Origin: Hirsutella rhossiliensis
Taxonomy: Eukaryota; Ascomycota; Sordariomycetes; Hypocreales; Ophiocordycipitaceae
Direction of reading: 5' to 3'
DNA: 64,000 nucleotides
NCBI RefSeq assembly: GCF_020360975.1
Contig: NW_025408687.1
Location: 124,001 to 188,000 of the forward strand
In this document: positions 12,801 through 24,454 of the stretch, one piece after another
How the letters are laid out: the number at the start of each line of letters is the position of its first letter
How positions within the stretch are numbered: the first letter of the stretch is position 1
The notes under the pieces: model-generated
What the model saw: only the letters and a program-made list of their open reading frames with translations
Told to the model about the DNA's origin: nothing
Databases searched by the model: none
Position numbers and translations under genes: made by a program

Positions 12801-14636
12801 AGAACCAGGCCCCTCGTCAAAGGCCGGCTTCTGGCGCCGAAGATAAAATCCGGGGCGGGCGGAGCGAGCCAAAGGACACTGACGGACGGAAGCGTCGCAA
12901 GCTAGTCTGTGGGTGCAAAGGCAGAAAGAAGCTCAAGACGACGAACGAGAAAGCAAGATAGAAAAAACAATGCATGTAAAAACATTGGCTCCATCAAGGC
13001 CGCATGCCGTTACGGGCTTGGAGCACCCACACAAGCCTACCAGATTCCCGGAGGGACGGGCGGCCAAGGGAAGCAAATGAAGCCGAGATGGAAGCACCGG
13101 CTCGACCACCCAGGAGGAACGGCGGGCGAGTCAGCTTCATGGTCGACCAACCGACAGGCCGTGATTCTTTGGGGCATGCACAGAAATTAGAGTCTGGCAC
13201 GGATGGACGGGAAGGGACAGCATTTTCTTGGGGGGGTTCAATCGTGATACTCCCTCTCCCTCTCTATCTTGATTACTACTTGCGGTAATCGGCGCTACAG
13301 ACAGAGGCAGCGTGCTGTTGCTGCAACGAGCACCTCAGGCAGGTACAGACAGATTGCAGGCGAGCTCGCGTGCGGGTCCGCTATGCCCCTCCCCCCCTTC
13401 CCGCCGTTGTTTCTCTTTCTCTTGTTCCCTGGCCAAAAAAAAGTCTCCCGGGATTTCTCTCTCCCCCCCTCTCCCATTCTCTCTCTTCGCCTCTTCTCTC
13501 GTCTTTTAGCCGGTCTCCAGCAGGCTGGGGGAGTGGCTTGCGTGGCGGCTGTTCCCCGGAGAGGGGCTTGTAGGCCAGTATGTACTGCCTTGTACCTACC
13601 TACAGGCCCACTGCACTGCACCCGAGAACCCGGGGGAGCAGAGAAAGAGAGAAATGGGCGTGTGGGGATAAAGAGTGGGGTTGGGGTGAGCGAAGCAGGT
13701 GTCCCGGAAGAGTGGAGTCCCCTGCTCGGTACTTACTGCTACTACGCCCCCTACCCCTTCCTCCCCCTCCCCCCCGGGCTTGGGTGTGTGCCGTGGCCCG
13801 CCAAGCTCCAGCAACCAGAGGCAGTACTAGAGGTAGGTAGGTACCTTAGGTACCTGGTAGTAACTAGCAGCAGCTACTCGATCCCGTCGATCGCCAAATG
13901 GGTTTCATGCGCGACAGGCCAAAAGTCCATCCCTCCCTCCATCCCTCTTCTTCCTTTTCAACACCCGCTTCACGCTTCTCTCCCCATCCCCTTTGCCCTT
14001 GTCCGCCCTTTTCTTCTCAAAAGCCGTCTCCCCCCGGCACAGTCCCCTGGCAAGAATCGTCCCTCGGTCTCGTCCGGCACGTTTGCTCCTCTTTCCACCA
14101 CGATTCCTCTCGTCATCCCGCATCGCGACGTCGACTCGCACCACCAATAACCGCCAGCGCTTGAACATCGTCACCGGCACCCATCAATTCGCCGCTCTTC
14201 TCACCTCGATCTCGCTTCTCTTGCAGCCGCTCCAGGCAAACTCTGACCCGCACAGCACTCGAAGTAAGTGCCTGGCTCGCAGTACGAAGGGCGGGAAAAA
14301 ATACCAATCGACCAAGCTGCGACGGAGCTCTCACACATAGCAAGGGAGGAAAAAGCCGCACTCGTTTATCTTCACCACCAGCGTCACCCGTCTCGCTCCA
14401 ACCAACCCCCACCTGCCGCCGCCAAGAGAGAGGACCTTGTCAACCTGGGCAGAAGCGCAAATTTGCTTCTTCCTCAATCTTTCCCCGGACAGCACCCGCC
14501 AGACATTTTTCCACGACAGAAAAGGCGACGCTTCCGCACCGCTCTCCCTCACGTGTCCTCTGCCGCCACTTCCCTTGAACGCAGACGCAGCCACTCACAA
14601 CCGCTGCCGGACCATCATTCGCACGGTCTCTTCACC
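6874..14636. other. Long gene-free stretch (7.8 kb) upstream of the C2H2 gene
   Basis: No frame here resembles a protein; the longest are low-complexity (13269-14150 plus strand, 11974-12576 minus strand). The stretch has GGTAGGTAC-type motifs at 9211-9230 and 13831-13858, a TACTCCGTA at 9405-9413, G runs (7355-7365), and a pyrimidine-rich segment at 13380-13510. The last 650 bp before the ATG are pyrimidine-rich, as in long fungal 5' leaders, and contain a GTAAGT donor-like site at 14265. It may be a long regulatory region, contain a non-coding RNA, or both. Confidence 0.6.
13831..13858. repeat. GGTAGGTACC/TTAGGTACC motif cluster
   Basis: A short array of AGGTAGGTAGGTACCTTAGG-type sequence, partly self-complementary. 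The same motif family recurs between genes at 9211, 16801, 17556, 33549, 42813 and 51565. Confidence 0.6.
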
Positions 14637-15539
14637 ATGCAAGCTCGAAACGCCGCAGGCCGTCAGGTCTCGCTACTCAATGATGACAGCTCTAGCTTCA
14701 GCACCAGCCGCCCCAACAGCTACCACCAGCAACGACCAGTCAGCTTCCACTCGGTCAGCCACGGCCTCTCGCGCCCCTATCCCAGCCCGCGCAGCAATTC
14801 CTCGTCGCCCAACACGCCCGAGCTGCTGCGGTCGGACTCGTACGACTCGCAGATGAGCAACGATCCCATCTCCCCCTTGACACCGTCGGTGGACTACACC
14901 TACCCGCGCGGTTCCCTCTATCTGCCCATGGACGCGCCACCAGCCAAGCGCCCGGCGTACACGGCCAGCAGCAGGGCAACCTCGTTCGATGACGACAGCT
15001 CCGCCCAGTCGGGCATGGCTGACCAGCGCCCCAGCAAGCGCTACCCCTGCCGGTATCGCGACAGCCACGGCTGCGAAAAGACGTTTACCACCTCTGGCCA
15101 CGCCTCGCGCCACTCCAAAATACACACGGCCGAAAAGGCTGTCCAGTGCACCTTCCATGGATGTCAAAAGAAGTTTACCCGCGCCGACAACATGAAGCAG
15201 CACCTCGAGACCCACTACAAGGACAAGAGCCGCTCGTCGGGCGTCGCCCGCGTGCACAAGGCGGCGCTGGCCGAAGCCCGCCGCAGCACGAGTGGCTCGA
15301 GCCGGAGCCGGCCCACGGTGTCGACGTGCATTGGGGCGCGCGATGCGACACGCTGGGAGGGCGAGCAGCACCACCGGCCGATGCCCTCGCCGCCGCTTCC
15401 ATCGCCGACAAACAGCGCGGCGTGGGACATGCGCAGCATGAACCTGCCTCTCCTCAGCCGGCCGGTAGCGGCAAGAACACCGAGCACTGGCCTCGACGCC
15501 CTGGCCATGGCCGTGGCCTGCCAAGAGGGTGGCTCATGA
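14637..15539 (+). CDS. C2H2 zinc-finger transcription factor, two fingers
   Basis: A single exon encodes 300 residues from the ATG at 14637 (MQARNAAGRQVS), context TTCACCATGC. The frame is open for about 120 codons upstream but has no earlier ATG there, so that part is probably 5' leader. The N-terminal half is Ser/Pro-rich and disordered. Finger 1 spans residues 138-163 (C-x7-C-x12-H-x3-H) and finger 2 spans 171-193 (C-x4-C-x12-H-x3-H), joined by a TGEKP-like linker (HTAEKA). The TTSGHASRHSKIHT segment recalls the yeast Nrg1/Nrg2 and Aspergillus RfeC-like group, so a DNA-binding repressor or developmental regulator is plausible but not shown. The C-terminus is Ser/Pro-rich. It is flanked by very large gene-free stretches on both sides. 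Confidence 0.85.
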   Translation: MQARNAAGRQVSLLNDDSSSFSTSRPNSYHQQRPVSFHSVSHGLSRPYPSPRSNSSSPNTPELLRSDSYDSQMSNDPISPLTPSVDYTYPRGSLYLPMDAPPAKRPAYTASSRATSFDDDSSAQSGMADQRPSKRYPCRYRDSHGCEKTFTTSGHASRHSKIHTAEKAVQCTFHGCQKKFTRADNMKQHLETHYKDKSRSSGVARVHKAALAEARRSTSGSSRSRPTVSTCIGARDATRWEGEQHHRPMPSPPLPSPTNSAAWDMRSMNLPLLSRPVAARTPSTGLDALAMAVACQEGGS

Positions 15540-17555
15540 TGGCATGGGGACCCGGAGCCAAAGAAAAAAAACCGAGACCATGCGACGATTGCTCGGTTAC
15601 ATTGGAGCCAGGCGTGTGTCCCTGGGTCAAAAGTACCACTGGTAATGCATAATCGCCGGCGCTGCGTGCGCACCCGCCGCCGTCTCCACACAACCTTCTC
15701 AAGCGATCAGGGCGACTTGCGGCCCACCCCACTTCACTTCTCGCTTCTTCTTACCTACCCTGCCCCGACGAGAAGGCTGAGCTTGCTTCCTTTTCGGATA
15801 CCACTCAGGTGATGGGAGCGACGCGAAAGGTTCCGCCAGGAAACGCACCCGTCCCAAGGGGCCCGGCCTTTGCTTTTGCGGCGCAACGATGCTGCCATTT
15901 CTGACGTCTTGCCCCCCCCCTTTTTTTCTATTCGAGGGGCGGGACAGGATTTATTTTGGATGGGACCGGAATACACACATACAAGAGGTTGCATGCACAC
16001 AGTCGGTCGAGCCATGACATCTGTCAGGGTGGCATTATTGTTTTCTCCCGAATCCCCTTCCCCCCATGCTGGGTCGAGTCCTGTCTGAGGCCCCCCCTGG
16101 CTGGGAAGAGTGGACAGAGCCCCGAGCCGAGGGCGGTGACGGGTGCCAGCGCATGCGTTGGGGAAGCGGTCGGGCACATGAGAGCGTCGGCGTTTTATGG
16201 ACAAGATGGCAGCCCCTGTTGCGCCTCGGGAGACATTTTTACTCTATTTGACAGGTTGCTTGTTATTTTAAGAAGGGAATACACGTTGGTGGACAAGACG
16301 GTGGTTTCTTGATGAGGTCACGCAGGCAGAAAGAGGGTGAGGGCAGTACAAGGCACATAGCCGCCTGTTGTCCGAGGCAGGCGCCGAAGCGTGAGAGGAG
16401 GAGAGGAGGGGCCTCAATCGATACCAGGATATCATTGACTTCTTCCTTTTCTTCTCTACCTCAATAGTAGCTAATGAAGAGGGTCCAAAGAGGAAATGTG
16501 TTTTGTTGTTTTGTTGGGCAGCAGGATATAGCGGGCGCCGCATTGCGATGGTGAGGGTGCATGGGGAATTTGTGGAAAGCCCATGGTTTGGCGGCGCTCG
16601 TACTCCCCATGTGCCATGCGTGTATGCCGAGAGCCGTTACACGGCGTCTGCCACCTTTCAGCCCGCGGGCGGCAAGGTATCAAGTCAAGTTATGCGAGGG
16701 TGTATGTGACGTTGACGATTGAAAAGGTCCAGGGGCCATTCAGTAGTCAGGGGACCACGTATGTATATACTGTAGGCGTTGTACTGTGCATTCCTTAATG
16801 TAGGTAAGGTAGGTACATATGTCGTGTCTTCTTTCCGTGGTCCTTTCTTTTTGTTTCTGTCCTTGTTTCGTCCTCCCCATGCCACTTGGATCATGGCATC
16901 CCGTTTCTCGGTGCACTCAAGGTACGTGAGGTAGCAGCAGGCAGAGAGACGGCACACGAGACATACATGGCGAGGTGCATGCGAGTCACGCTTTGCGACT
17001 TGACAGTCTGACGAGCGTGGTGGCTTTCCCTGGGTCCTCATGCCTCGCCGGTGTTTTTCTTATTTTTGGGTGTCCCTTGCCTCTTTTGTTTCTAGCTGCT
17101 GCCCCCTTGTACTTTCTTGCTTGGCCGAGGAGGGGGGCCAATAGGAAGGAGGATAGAGGGGAGGAGGGAGGGGCTTGCCTGGTTGCATGCTTGCTCCCCT
17201 CCCGGAATGTCCTCCGGCCTGCGGCCCTCTTTCCCTCCAATCTCATGCTCTCTCTTGCTGCCTCCACTGAAGAGCCCACCGGCCTCCTCTGCTTGCTTCG
17301 CTCATTGGCAAGTTTTCTTCCTTGGCGGGGGAGGAGGAAGAGGAGCTTCATGCCCGGCCGTGACGCACGCGGGAGGCGGGAAGGGGACTGGGGTGGGGCC
17401 AATGGAGGTGGGGAAGAAGAAAGGAGGGGGGGCGTGGAGAGGAACATTTCAGACGACGGAAAAGGTTCAAGGCAGGGCGGACAGCATGCTCCGAGCAAGG
17501 TTGGATGAGGAAGGAGGGACTGACTGACCCTGATTTGTACCCCAACTCCTCCACA

Positions 17556-17707
17556 TAGGTACATACATACAGTACAAAGGTACGGAGTACGGAAGGTATA
17601 TAGATATCTAGGTACTTTCAGTACCTGGGTACATACAACGGCAACTTATAGTGGCGAAGGTACCTGACCCAGGTAGATACCTAGGTAGGTACCTGCTTAC
17701 GGAGTAC
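17556..17707. repeat. Cluster of TAGGTAC/GTACCT and TACGGAGTA motifs
   Basis: About 150 bp packed with AGGTAC/GTACCT words, including a near-perfect palindrome around TACCTAGGTAGGTACC, and two copies of TACGGAGTA (17581-17589 and 17698-17706). Local base composition is more AT-rich than the surroundings. Function is unknown. Confidence 0.65.
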
Positions 17708-18714
17708 AAGCACAAATCAATGATTATAGTAATTAACGTATCAATATGTAGACGCAGCAAACTGCCTACACGTATGTACAGTACATTACAATCCACAGCA
17801 AGCATCTTCACCAAAGGCCAAGTCCGGGCCAAGTCCGTATTCATGCGCGCGCATGCCGTACGCTCACACGCGCAAAGAGACCGAGCACGATCAAGTAAGT
17901 GCCTGTCGGACGGCTTTGGCCGAGGTCAAGCAAGCAGCCCGGAAGGGACGGAACCCCGAAAACGGATCACCACCGCCCAGATGTAACGTGGGAAGTGCTG
18001 TATGTCCGTCCATAACGTTGAGCCAGCAAATAGGTTACTCTGTCTCAACGACTCAACAATCTTCGAGCAAGGCACAAGGAACGTGTCAAAACACGGCAAC
18101 AGCGGAAATCGAGAGGGACAGGCGAGAAAGAGGTGCCCGAGGCAGCCGAACACCTCCCCGCCCAACTCCACTCAAGCATCCACCCCACGGTCGGGAGATT
18201 TTTTTTTCTTTTTTTCCTTCCTCAGCATTCGCAAAGGGCCCATGGGAACAGGTCTTGGCAGGCAGACAGAGACGGGTCCGGCGGGAGAGGAGCCAAGCCC
18301 TGTCGGAGGGAGAGTTGCGAGTGGATGGTTGACGTGACCGAGGCAAAAGCAGGGTCCTGTGTGCGTCATGCTCATGCTCCGCTTCTCGTCCGGACCCCCG
18401 AAGAAGCTCGGGCTCGTCTACTGTACAGTATGCTGGGCAACGAAAGGACCCGAAGTCTTCGCACGCATATGCATACCTTTGATGGGCGAACACATGCGCA
18501 ACGCAACGCAACGCGCACCTCGCCAACAGATACGATCACGAGCTCTGCCTGCCCATTGCTCTCTACGTGCTCACATGAACGGCCAAGCAGAGGCCGGTCT
18601 CAAGAACGACGTCATGGTCGTGACAAGGGGAAACGACACAGACAAGGCCTTGCTCGGCATCTGAACCAAGGATCCTTGCGCCAAGCCGTCTGCCGACTCG
18701 CTGCTGCTCCCGCT

Positions 18715-18751
18715 GCTCCTCCCGCGTGCTCCTCCCGCGTGTCCCTCCCGC
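18715..18751. repeat. 13 bp tandem repeat
   Basis: Two perfect copies of GCTCCTCCCGCGT (18715-18727 and 18728-18740) and a diverged partial third copy. Confidence 0.7.
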
Positions 18752-19101
18752 AGCATGAGCTCGCGATACATGTATGTACATACAGGGGGCCCGAAGTAAG
18801 GCGGCAAAGGTACAATGACGGCGCAGTCGACGATGGCGCACAATGCTCCGCTTCATACGTCATAACGTGCAAGTCCAGCGCTCGCTACCAACATCTGGCT
18901 GCCCAAACGCCTTCTTCGCCGGCTCCGGAGACAAGGGAAATAGAAAGCAAAGGAAGAAGAGGCTTCATCACCACGCAAGGGCCTTTCTCCATGCCGACGA
19001 GACACCAGCCGTGGCTTGGCGTCTTGGCCGCCTCCTCAACCTCCATACACGCCTGCGCTGCCCGACACCCGGTGGCAGGCAGACAGGCATCTGGGACGTC
19101 C

Positions 19102-20413
19102 TCACCTCCACAGCTCCTCCCTGGCCGTGCACATTCGCGCCATCTCAAACTGCTCGTCGGTCCGGCACACCAGGACGCCGTGCTTGGCTCCCTCGGCGCC
19201 CACGTTCTGCACAACCCCCTCGCCGCTCGCCCCGTTGCGCCGCTCGTCCAGCGCAAACCCGAGGCAGCCCGTCGCCTCGACCACGGCGCGCCTCAGCCTG
19301 GTGTCCTCTCCGCCAATGCCGCCCGCGAAGACAAGGGCGTCGACCTCGCCGCGCAGCGACACGTAGTAGCTGCCGACGAAGCCGCAGATGCGGTCCACCA
19401 TCAGGTCGAAGGCAAGCCTGTGCCGCGCCTCGTCGGACCCCGAGATGACGCCAAAGTCTGTCGTCCCCGTGAGGCACTTCCATCCACTCTCCCTGTTGAG
19501 GATCTCCTCGGCCTTTGAAATGTGCAAGTCCCTTGTCGACGCCGGCGACAGCTTTCCCGCATCGCTGGCGTAGTGGAAAACGAGGCTGCGCAGCGTCAGT
19601 CGCGTCTCACGTAAAACGCCAGTCCAAGTGCTACCAACCCTGGGTCGACGCTCCCGCTGTGGGTAGCGCCCGGGAGCCCGGCCACGGGCGTCAAGCCCAT
19701 GCTCGTATCCCCCAGCTCTTGCCGCGCTTGATGGCGCACGCGCTGGCGCCGCTGCCCAGGTGCAGAGCTATGACGTTGAGGGAGCCGAGATCCTTGTCTA
19801 GGAACTCGGCAACGGAGCGGGCGATGAAGGGGTAGCTGATGCCATGGAAGCCATACTTGCGCAGGCGATTCTTCCTCGCAACTTGCGGGTCGACGGGGTA
19901 GGTGGAGATGTGGGCGGGGATGGAGGCGTGGAACTGCGAGTCGAAGCAGGCCAGGTTGGCGGCGCGCGGGAGCTGCTTGATGCATGAGGCGACAATGGCC
20001 AGCGCGGCGCCGTTGTGCAGGGGGGCGAGGTCGCTCAGCCGCTCAAGGTGGTGGTGGTACGTCTGCCTGGTGATGAGCTGCGCGTCGCCGTAGTCACCCC
20101 CGTGCACGATGCGGTGGCAGGCAATGGCGACGTCATCCTCAGAGCCCACGTCGCGCAGGTCGGCGTCGTCGACGAGCGTGTCGAGCAGCAACCGGAACGC
20201 ATCGTCCTGGCCGCCAACGCCACCGTCGACTTCCTTGTCCTCGATGACGGGCCGGCCCGGCGGCCGCTCATACCGGAGGCGCGCGGGCGGCGCCGTGAGG
20301 CCGCTGACCTGGGCGTCGGCGAGGTGCCGCGGAGTTGCGCGCGCCGAGGTGGCCGCGTAGACGGAGACTTTGACAGAGCTGGACCCGGCGTTGATGGCGA
20401 GGATGACCTTCAT
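19102..20413 (-). CDS. ackA: Acetate kinase, reading frame broken (possible pseudogene)
   Basis: Exons are 19639-20413 and 19102-19585, with a 53 bp intron (GTTGGT...GCGCAG, branch CTGAC). The start MKVILAINAGSSSVKV carries the phosphate-binding Asn; CHRIVHGG, FDSQFHASIP and YGFHGISYPF follow, then HLGSGASACAIKRGKSW. Here the frame breaks: the family has GKSWDTSMGLTP, but a run of five C (19709-19713, coding strand G) adds two bases or lacks one between W and DTSMG. Read on, the frame ends after seven residues (GIRAWA, stop). The other frame continues with DTSMGLTPVAGLPGATHSGSVDP, where the usual catalytic Arg of T-R-S-G is His. Intact it would be about 418 residues. Acetate kinase interconverts acetate + ATP and acetyl phosphate; fungi usually pair it with phosphoketolase, which is not in this window. 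A sequencing error in the G run is possible. Confidence 0.85.
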
Positions 20414-21492
20414 GGCCGCCGGGGGTGGTGGTGGTGCCTTGGCGGGATGGTGATGGGCCGGGCCCCTGGGCCTGGTGTGGACTGGCGACTTGCCGGGTTC
20501 CAAGTGAGAGGCAACCCGTCGTAGATGTCCACCCTTGTGCTTGTTGTCCAAAGCTTCGTGTACGTCGATGACGACAAGTGGTCGTTGGGGGGGGTTTCGC
20601 TGCAGTCCGGCGTCGCGCCACGTGACGGGTGACCTCAGACCTCGCTGCCCCCTTTTCATGCCCGACAGCATTGATAGTCCATCTCGTGGCAATAGTCCCT
20701 CCCGTATTCGAGTTGAGCGCGAACATGATTCTCTACTCTTCTTTAGGGGCGCAGTCGTCGGTGGCCGAGTGCGTGGATGGGGAGTTGCACTCGGTGCAGA
20801 TACATCAGATGCCCCGGATACAGGGAGGGGCGCCTCTCACCAGCGACATCCAGACACACAAACCCTCCCCCCTCACCCATCCAGAGCGCGCGAGAATTCC
20901 CAAAGAGTGGTGATGTGGTGAGAGTATCCAGCGTCTCGTCAAGAACTCGCCGCCCCCGTTTGCAGGAACCGCCGTTGCCCCCCGGCTCACCGCTCCGGGC
21001 CCGGTCCGCTCCGGGAAACAACCTCTGGCTCCGCCGGCGCGGGCCCCCTTCTGCCGAGATGCTCCCCCGCTCCTCTGCGATGCGAGCTGCGGCCAGGCCC
21101 GCACCGTCGTTTGTCGCCGAAGAGCCGAGCCAAGCCCAGTCTGGCCCCCGTCGCCCACGTCGTAAGTCGTTTAACATGGTCCCAGCAAGTTCAAGCCATA
21201 CTGGCCCCAGCCTCGCGCCCAGATACCCTTCTCTCCTGAATGAAAGAAAGAGAGAGAGAAGGGGGGGGGTAAGCCACCGATGCACCGACATGGCTCCCCA
21301 GAGGCGAAAGAATAGAAGAAGAGAAACCTCATCGCTGGCATAATCCCGAAAGTCGCTCGCTGCCCGTCCACAGACGTTCGTCCAGTCGTCTAAGCCAGCC
21401 ACCCACCTGGTAAACTACCCAAACACCCCAAAACCCCCATTCAAGCCGCTTTTTTTCTTCTCCTTCTCCCCCATTCATGGACCAGCTCCCCC
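20414..21492. other. Intergenic stretch upstream of acetate kinase
   Basis: About 1.1 kb between the acetate kinase start and the 3' end of the Zn(II)2Cys6 gene, both on the minus strand. It contains purine-rich tracts (21240-21270). No gene was recognised. Confidence 0.6.
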
Positions 21493-24454
21493 TCAGCCCC
21501 TCATGTGCGTGTCGTTGCCAGAGTCCCACGACGACAGGTCCATGGCATCCATGGGCCCCATGTTCATCAGCGCGCGCAACACGCCCTCGCCCAGCGGCGG
21601 CATCCCCGATGCCTGCCCGCCCATGTCTGGCCACCCGTTGGACGCCATGCCGAAGGCTGCCGCCGCCTCCCCGCCGCCCATGCTCCCCCCCGTGGTGGTG
21701 AATCCGCTCAGCCCGCCAAAGAAGCCCGCCGCGCCGCCGCCGACGTCCATGCCCGCGCCCGCGCCCATCATGCTCTGCTGCGGCGAGATAGGGCTCGCCC
21801 GGAACGACGAGGACTCGCGGCCCGATCCGCCGCCCATGGCCGCTCCAGGTGCCAGGTGTGACCTGCCGTCAGAGCCGGCGCCGCTCGACTTTGGTGTTGG
21901 TCCGCTCGACTGCCCGGCTTCCGGCGACTCGCGTGTTTCGGCCTTGTCGCCGCCGCCATCTCCAAACCCAGAAAGCGGCCCCCCGCTCGTCGATCCGTTC
22001 CTATCGTGCACGGGGCCCGAGGTGGGCGTCAGCCCCGGCATTGACGGTTGGTCGGCCGGGAGCCACGCTTGTCCGAAGCCGCTGGGGCTGGGCCCTTGGC
22101 TGTCGCCTTGCGCCTCCGCTAGGTCCTGCGCGCCGCCATCGTTGCCGGGGACCTTCAGGAAATGACAATCGTTACGGTACGCCAGGATCCCCTGCACACC
22201 ATCCGGGTCGTCGCATGCTGTCCTCGCCTTGGCGGCCGGGTTGCCCGTGTTCGCCAGCCCGGGCTGTTGCAAGTCAGAATCTGGCGTCTTGCCTAGCGAG
22301 CATGATGGACTCACGCTGTCGCCTGGACGCGGAAACGCATTTCTCAGCTTGGGGATCCGCGTGGCCAGGGCCTCAAAGTCGACGTCGAGCTGGACGAGGA
22401 ACGATTCCGTCAGGGGATTCCGTCGCTTCAGGGCGTTCATGGCCGAAAGCAGGAACCGGAGGGAGTCGGTCGTCTGGGCGTCGTCCGGCCGGCTCTTGAG
22501 GTACTGGACAAACACCCGGGCGGCGACGTAGAGACAAAAGGATATGAATGGATTCATCTGCCAGCCGTTAGCCACAGCCCCATCGTCGGCACCCTATTGG
22601 AGGGCATCTCACCGCAGACAGGTCCATGTGCGAAATGGTCCTCATGATGCTGGCAATCTCGTTGGCCGCCGTGATGCAGCGCACTTTGCTCTCCGAGCTG
22701 ACCGATGTCCCGAGCTTGTTCTTCTCTGCCTTGAAGATGGCGGCTTGGTGCAGACAGATGGTCGAGGTGTGGATGCTCATGTTGGTGAAGACGACGTTGG
22801 GATTCGACAGCCCGGTGGGGAGCTTGAGGTGAGAGGGGAGACAGAGCGACGTGTTGAGGAGAATGCCGTCCATTTGGCGGTGGCGTTTCCAAAAGGGGCC
22901 GTTGAGGTCGTGGTCAAGGTCGTCGTCATCGGGACGGTGCAGATGGACGAGGTTGCGGCCAAAGAGGCAGGCCAGGAGGACGATGCCGCCAAACGACGAC
23001 AGCTTCCCGGCGCCCGAGGGATTCGTGCTCTCGGAGAGTGTCTGCGTCTGCTCGGGCCTGCTCATGTCGAATGCCTCTTCCGAGGCGGGCAGCTTCGTCA
23101 TGATGTCCCTCTCGTCAATGGTCATGGGCCACCCTGTTCCGATGCTTGCGTACCGGTCTTCGCAAAAGGCCATCCAGAAGGTGCGCCTGCGCTCCTCGCG
23201 CTCCGTCCAGTCCTTGGGGGGTGGGAGACACTGCTTGACGTCGAGGCCGGTGCCGTCTAGACGATGCAGACCGATCCTGTTTGACTTGGTCAGCTTTCAG
23301 GTGGCAGGGCGGAGAGAATGAAGACCAAGTGCCAGGCTTACATCTGGCAGAGGCGCACGGCCGATCCCGTGTTGATCCAGGCGCGCGGAAAGTACATCAT
23401 TTTCATCTCGTAGCAGGCCAGCAGGATGTGTGTCTGGCAGTGCGCGACGGATATCATGTGCTCCCCATAGCCCTTGACATAGTCTGCCTCGACGTACTTG
23501 CGCGCCCGCTGGTAAAAGAGGTCCTTGAGGTCGGCATACTTGTCCGAGATGGAGCATGCCAAGGTCCACATGGCATAGCGCAGGCAGACGGGTGGGCGCT
23601 GGTTGGGTGCTCTCAAGAAGGCGTCAGTCGAGCCGAGGACACGGGGGGGAATTGGTTGCTTACAGGTTCATGGCGGCGAGGTAGCGGAAGCGGTGGATCA
23701 TGGGGATCGAGGGATGGACCTTTTCAAAGTAGACCTGGTGGAGCTCGTCGATGGTCTCCTGGGGCGGCAGGGGTTCCTCGAGGCCAAGGCCAATCATCTC
23801 CCAGGTGAAGTTGCCGCCGACGCTGCTCATGGGGATGCCCATGTTTGCGTTGAAATTGAAGTCGTCGAGGGCGGCCGTCTGGGGCGACTCGCCGCTGTTG
23901 AAGCGCTGCTGCTGCAGCTGCCAGCGCGCGTCCATGTCCCGGTCAGCAGCAATGGGCATTGGGGGGTTCGCAACGGATATGTTTGTGGAGGCGGCGGCGG
24001 CGGCAGAGGGGAGGGTGACGCCTATTGTCTTTGCCGGGCTTGCACTCGTCGGCGGAAGAGGAGGGTCCTGGGTCTTGAGGAGCGTCTCGACTTGTTCTGC
24101 ACGGCAGGGTCAGCGACGGAGTCGTCGGGCAAGCTGGCTCTGCTCACTCAGGCGCTCCTCGAGGGCCTTTACGTATCCACGCTTAGGCCCGCTCTTCCTC
24201 CGCTGCTCGTCGTAGGCGCAGGTGTGTCCGAGGCGCGAGCATGTGCTGCAGCTGGGCCGTCCGCCGTCGCACTTGAGCTTGCGCTTGCGGCAGATCATGC
24301 ACGCGAGGCGCTTGGGCTTGGGGACGCCGGCGTTGTCAGCGGCGGCGACGAGGGAGGCCGAGGACTCGCGGGGCGCGTCGGGACCAGGGCCGGGGCCGTT
24401 TGCTTCGCCGGCGTTGCCGTTGCTCGAAGAGCCGTTGTCCGACGAGTCGGCCAT
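21493..24454 (-). CDS. Zn(II)2Cys6 fungal transcription factor with Fungal_trans domain
   Basis: Five exons (24148-24454, 23664-24096, 23342-23611, 22613-23276, 21493-22557) encode 912 residues; introns are 51-65 bp and all junctions keep the frame. The binuclear zinc cluster is C52-x2-C55-x6-C62-x6-C69-x2-C72-x6-C79, followed by RRKSGPKRGYVKALEERL and a short coiled coil (KQVETLLKTQD). A Fungal_trans-type region starts near YFEKVHPSIPMIHRFRYL and continues through exons 3 and 4 (GLHRLDGTG, RRRTFWMAFCEDRY). The C-terminal 250 residues are Gly/Ser/Met-rich and disordered, ending DLSSWDSGNDTHMRG. The zinc cluster and its RKSGPKRGYVKALEERL tail resemble the COL-26/BglR group of sugar-sensing regulators as I recall them; this is a weak hint and the target genes are unknown. 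Confidence 0.88.

Larger units (their letters stand above)
15540..19101. other. Gene-free stretch between convergent C2H2 and acetate kinase genes
   Basis: About 3.6 kb without a recognisable gene. It holds C/T homopolymers (15905-15928), a dense motif cluster at 17556-17707, a 13 bp tandem repeat at 18715-18751, and poly-T tracts near 18200. Frames here are short or are antisense extensions from the acetate kinase gene. Confidence 0.6.

Noticed and set aside
13269..14150. 293-codon frame on the plus strand before the C2H2 gene
   Set aside because: It is made of pyrimidine-rich simple sequence (Leu/Pro/Ser runs) with no recognisable domain and no matching exon structure.
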